A DNA stretch of 13,085 nucleotides from an uncultured Bacilli bacterium. GTDB lineage: Bacteria > Bacillota_I > Bacilli_A > RF39 > UBA660. The notes under the pieces are model-generated. The model made no database searches. It saw nothing but the letters and a program-made list of their open reading frames with translations, and was not told the origin of the DNA. How positions within the stretch are numbered: position 1 is the first letter of the stretch; every line of letters begins with the position of its first letter. The translations under genes were made by a program, and so were the position numbers. The stretch lies in the NCBI GenBank assembly GCA_947589375.1, contig CANQAO010000022.1, positions 1-13,085 on the forward strand, given 5' to 3'. Shown here one piece after another: positions 12,557-13,085 of this stretch.

Positions 12557-13085
12557 AATTTCCGTTTAAAACCTCCAGCATCAGCTGACGATTTTCTTTT
12601 AATCTTTCCTCGTTAGGGTTCATTTGAATAGCTATATCTATGTAATAAATAGCTTCGGCAATTTCACCTAAATTATATTTACATATTGAAAGTAAATCGT
12701 AAATTGTACTATCATAACAAAATGGTTCATTGATATAATTTTTATATTTTTGATTAATGTTTAAAGCTATTAATAAGTCTTTTTCAGCATCTTTATAGTT
12801 TTGATTATCAACCTCCAGCATGGCGCTTTCAACATATGGTTCTCTTAAATATGGTGTTTCTTTTTTAGCTTTACGAAGCCAAAGTCTCGCTTCTTCGATT
12901 CTACCTAAATGGCGGTATGACCTTGCGATAAAACGCATTGAAGCTGAACGTTCATCTTTCCATGTGGCTTTTTTTAAACTAAGGTGTTTTATTAAGGTAT
13001 CTATCGCTTGATTATATTTGTGGTAATACATATATTCCCGGCCTAAATAATGCATATTACGATCATCTTCAGGATCTTCTTTAAC
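12555..13085 (-). CDS. TPR-containing glycosyltransferase, C-terminal part (cut by window edge)
   Basis: The frame is open to the right edge: ten codons (VKEDPEDDRN) precede the first visible ATG at 13055 and join smoothly to MHYLGREYMYYHKYNQAI. The ATG is thus internal and the 5' part lies outside. The visible 176 residues form tetratricopeptide-like repeats. They include HYLGREYMYY, a segment with WKDERSASMRFIARSYRHLG, EARLWLRKAKKETPYLREPY, and a final repeat LGEIAEAIYYIDIAIQMNPNEERL. This pattern matches the C-terminal half of family 2 glycosyltransferases with TPR tails found in Firmicutes (SunS-like and related), where the missing N-terminal domain would carry the catalytic DxD. The substrate is unknown. 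A terminator follows directly. Confidence 0.8.
   Translation of the reverse strand, partial: VKEDPEDDRNMHYLGREYMYYHKYNQAIDTLIKHLSLKKATWKDERSASMRFIARSYRHLGRIEEARLWLRKAKKETPYLREPYVESAMLEVDNQNYKDAEKDLLIALNINQKYKNYINEPFCYDSTIYDLLSICKYNLGEIAEAIYYIDIAIQMNPNEERLKENRQLMLEVLNGN

Noticed and set aside
12820..13011. 63-codon open frame on the + strand
   Set aside because: It is antisense to the TPR gene; no supporting signals.
1..13085. CRISPR array, tRNA, rRNA, phage or toxin-antitoxin and defence modules
   Set aside because: No regularly spaced repeats, cloverleaf-like genes, integrase, or recognisable defence domains were seen; most genes are ordinary chromosomal functions.

Overview
The window looks like a chromosomal segment of a low-GC, endospore-forming Bacillota of the Bacilli/Erysipelotrichia-like type; an uncultured RF39-like lineage is possible. 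The DNA is strongly AT-rich, with consensus-like sigma-A promoters, purine-rich ribosome binding sites and U-tract hairpin terminators. It encodes a sporulation sigma factor (SigG) together with RecD2, MtaB and a YlmC-type PRC-barrel protein. TGA is used as a stop (mtaB and the class I amidotransferase gene both end in TGA) and Trp is encoded by TGG, so there is no sign of the Mycoplasma genetic code. No rRNA, tRNA, CRISPR array or complete mobile element was seen, and there is no gene-free stretch longer than 300 bases.

Layout, left to right. Bases 1-138 hold a strong sigma-A promoter; the far left edge may be the remnant of an insertion-sequence end. The only + strand gene, a Lys-rich 132-residue protein of unknown function, follows and ends in a hairpin shared with a convergent short-chain dehydrogenase. 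All other genes are on the minus strand. In + coordinate order they are: the dehydrogenase; a 50-residue methionine-rich micro-membrane protein; recD2; a single-pass membrane protein; mtaB; a second single-pass protein with an acidic tail; a membrane-anchored ApbE-like protein with altered metal-site residues; a protein with a GreA/GreB C-terminal-like domain; a GT4 glycosyltransferase; ylmC; a class I glutamine amidotransferase (peptidase C26); sigG; a PAP2 phosphatase; a YitT-family membrane protein; and the 3' part of a TPR-containing glycosyltransferase that runs off the right edge.

Transcription appears mostly in units of one or two genes. On the minus strand the likely units are yitT-like then PAP2 (14-bp gap), sigG then the amidotransferase (35-bp gap), and ylmC then GT4 (11-bp gap). 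Nearly every other gene end carries a hairpin plus U-tract, often overlapping its own stop codon. sigG is preceded by a terminator and by a candidate SigG/SigF-type promoter, which suggests forespore-specific autoregulation as in Bacillus. The sigG-to-ylmC order resembles the classical sigG-ylm neighbourhood, here with an amidotransferase between.

I did not find a convincing new multi-gene system. The best leads are the GreA-like protein without a coiled coil, the ApbE-like protein with replaced metal-site residues, the Met-rich microprotein, and the candidate SigG promoter. Two genes (ylmC and the yitT-like gene) should start downstream of their longest reading frames.
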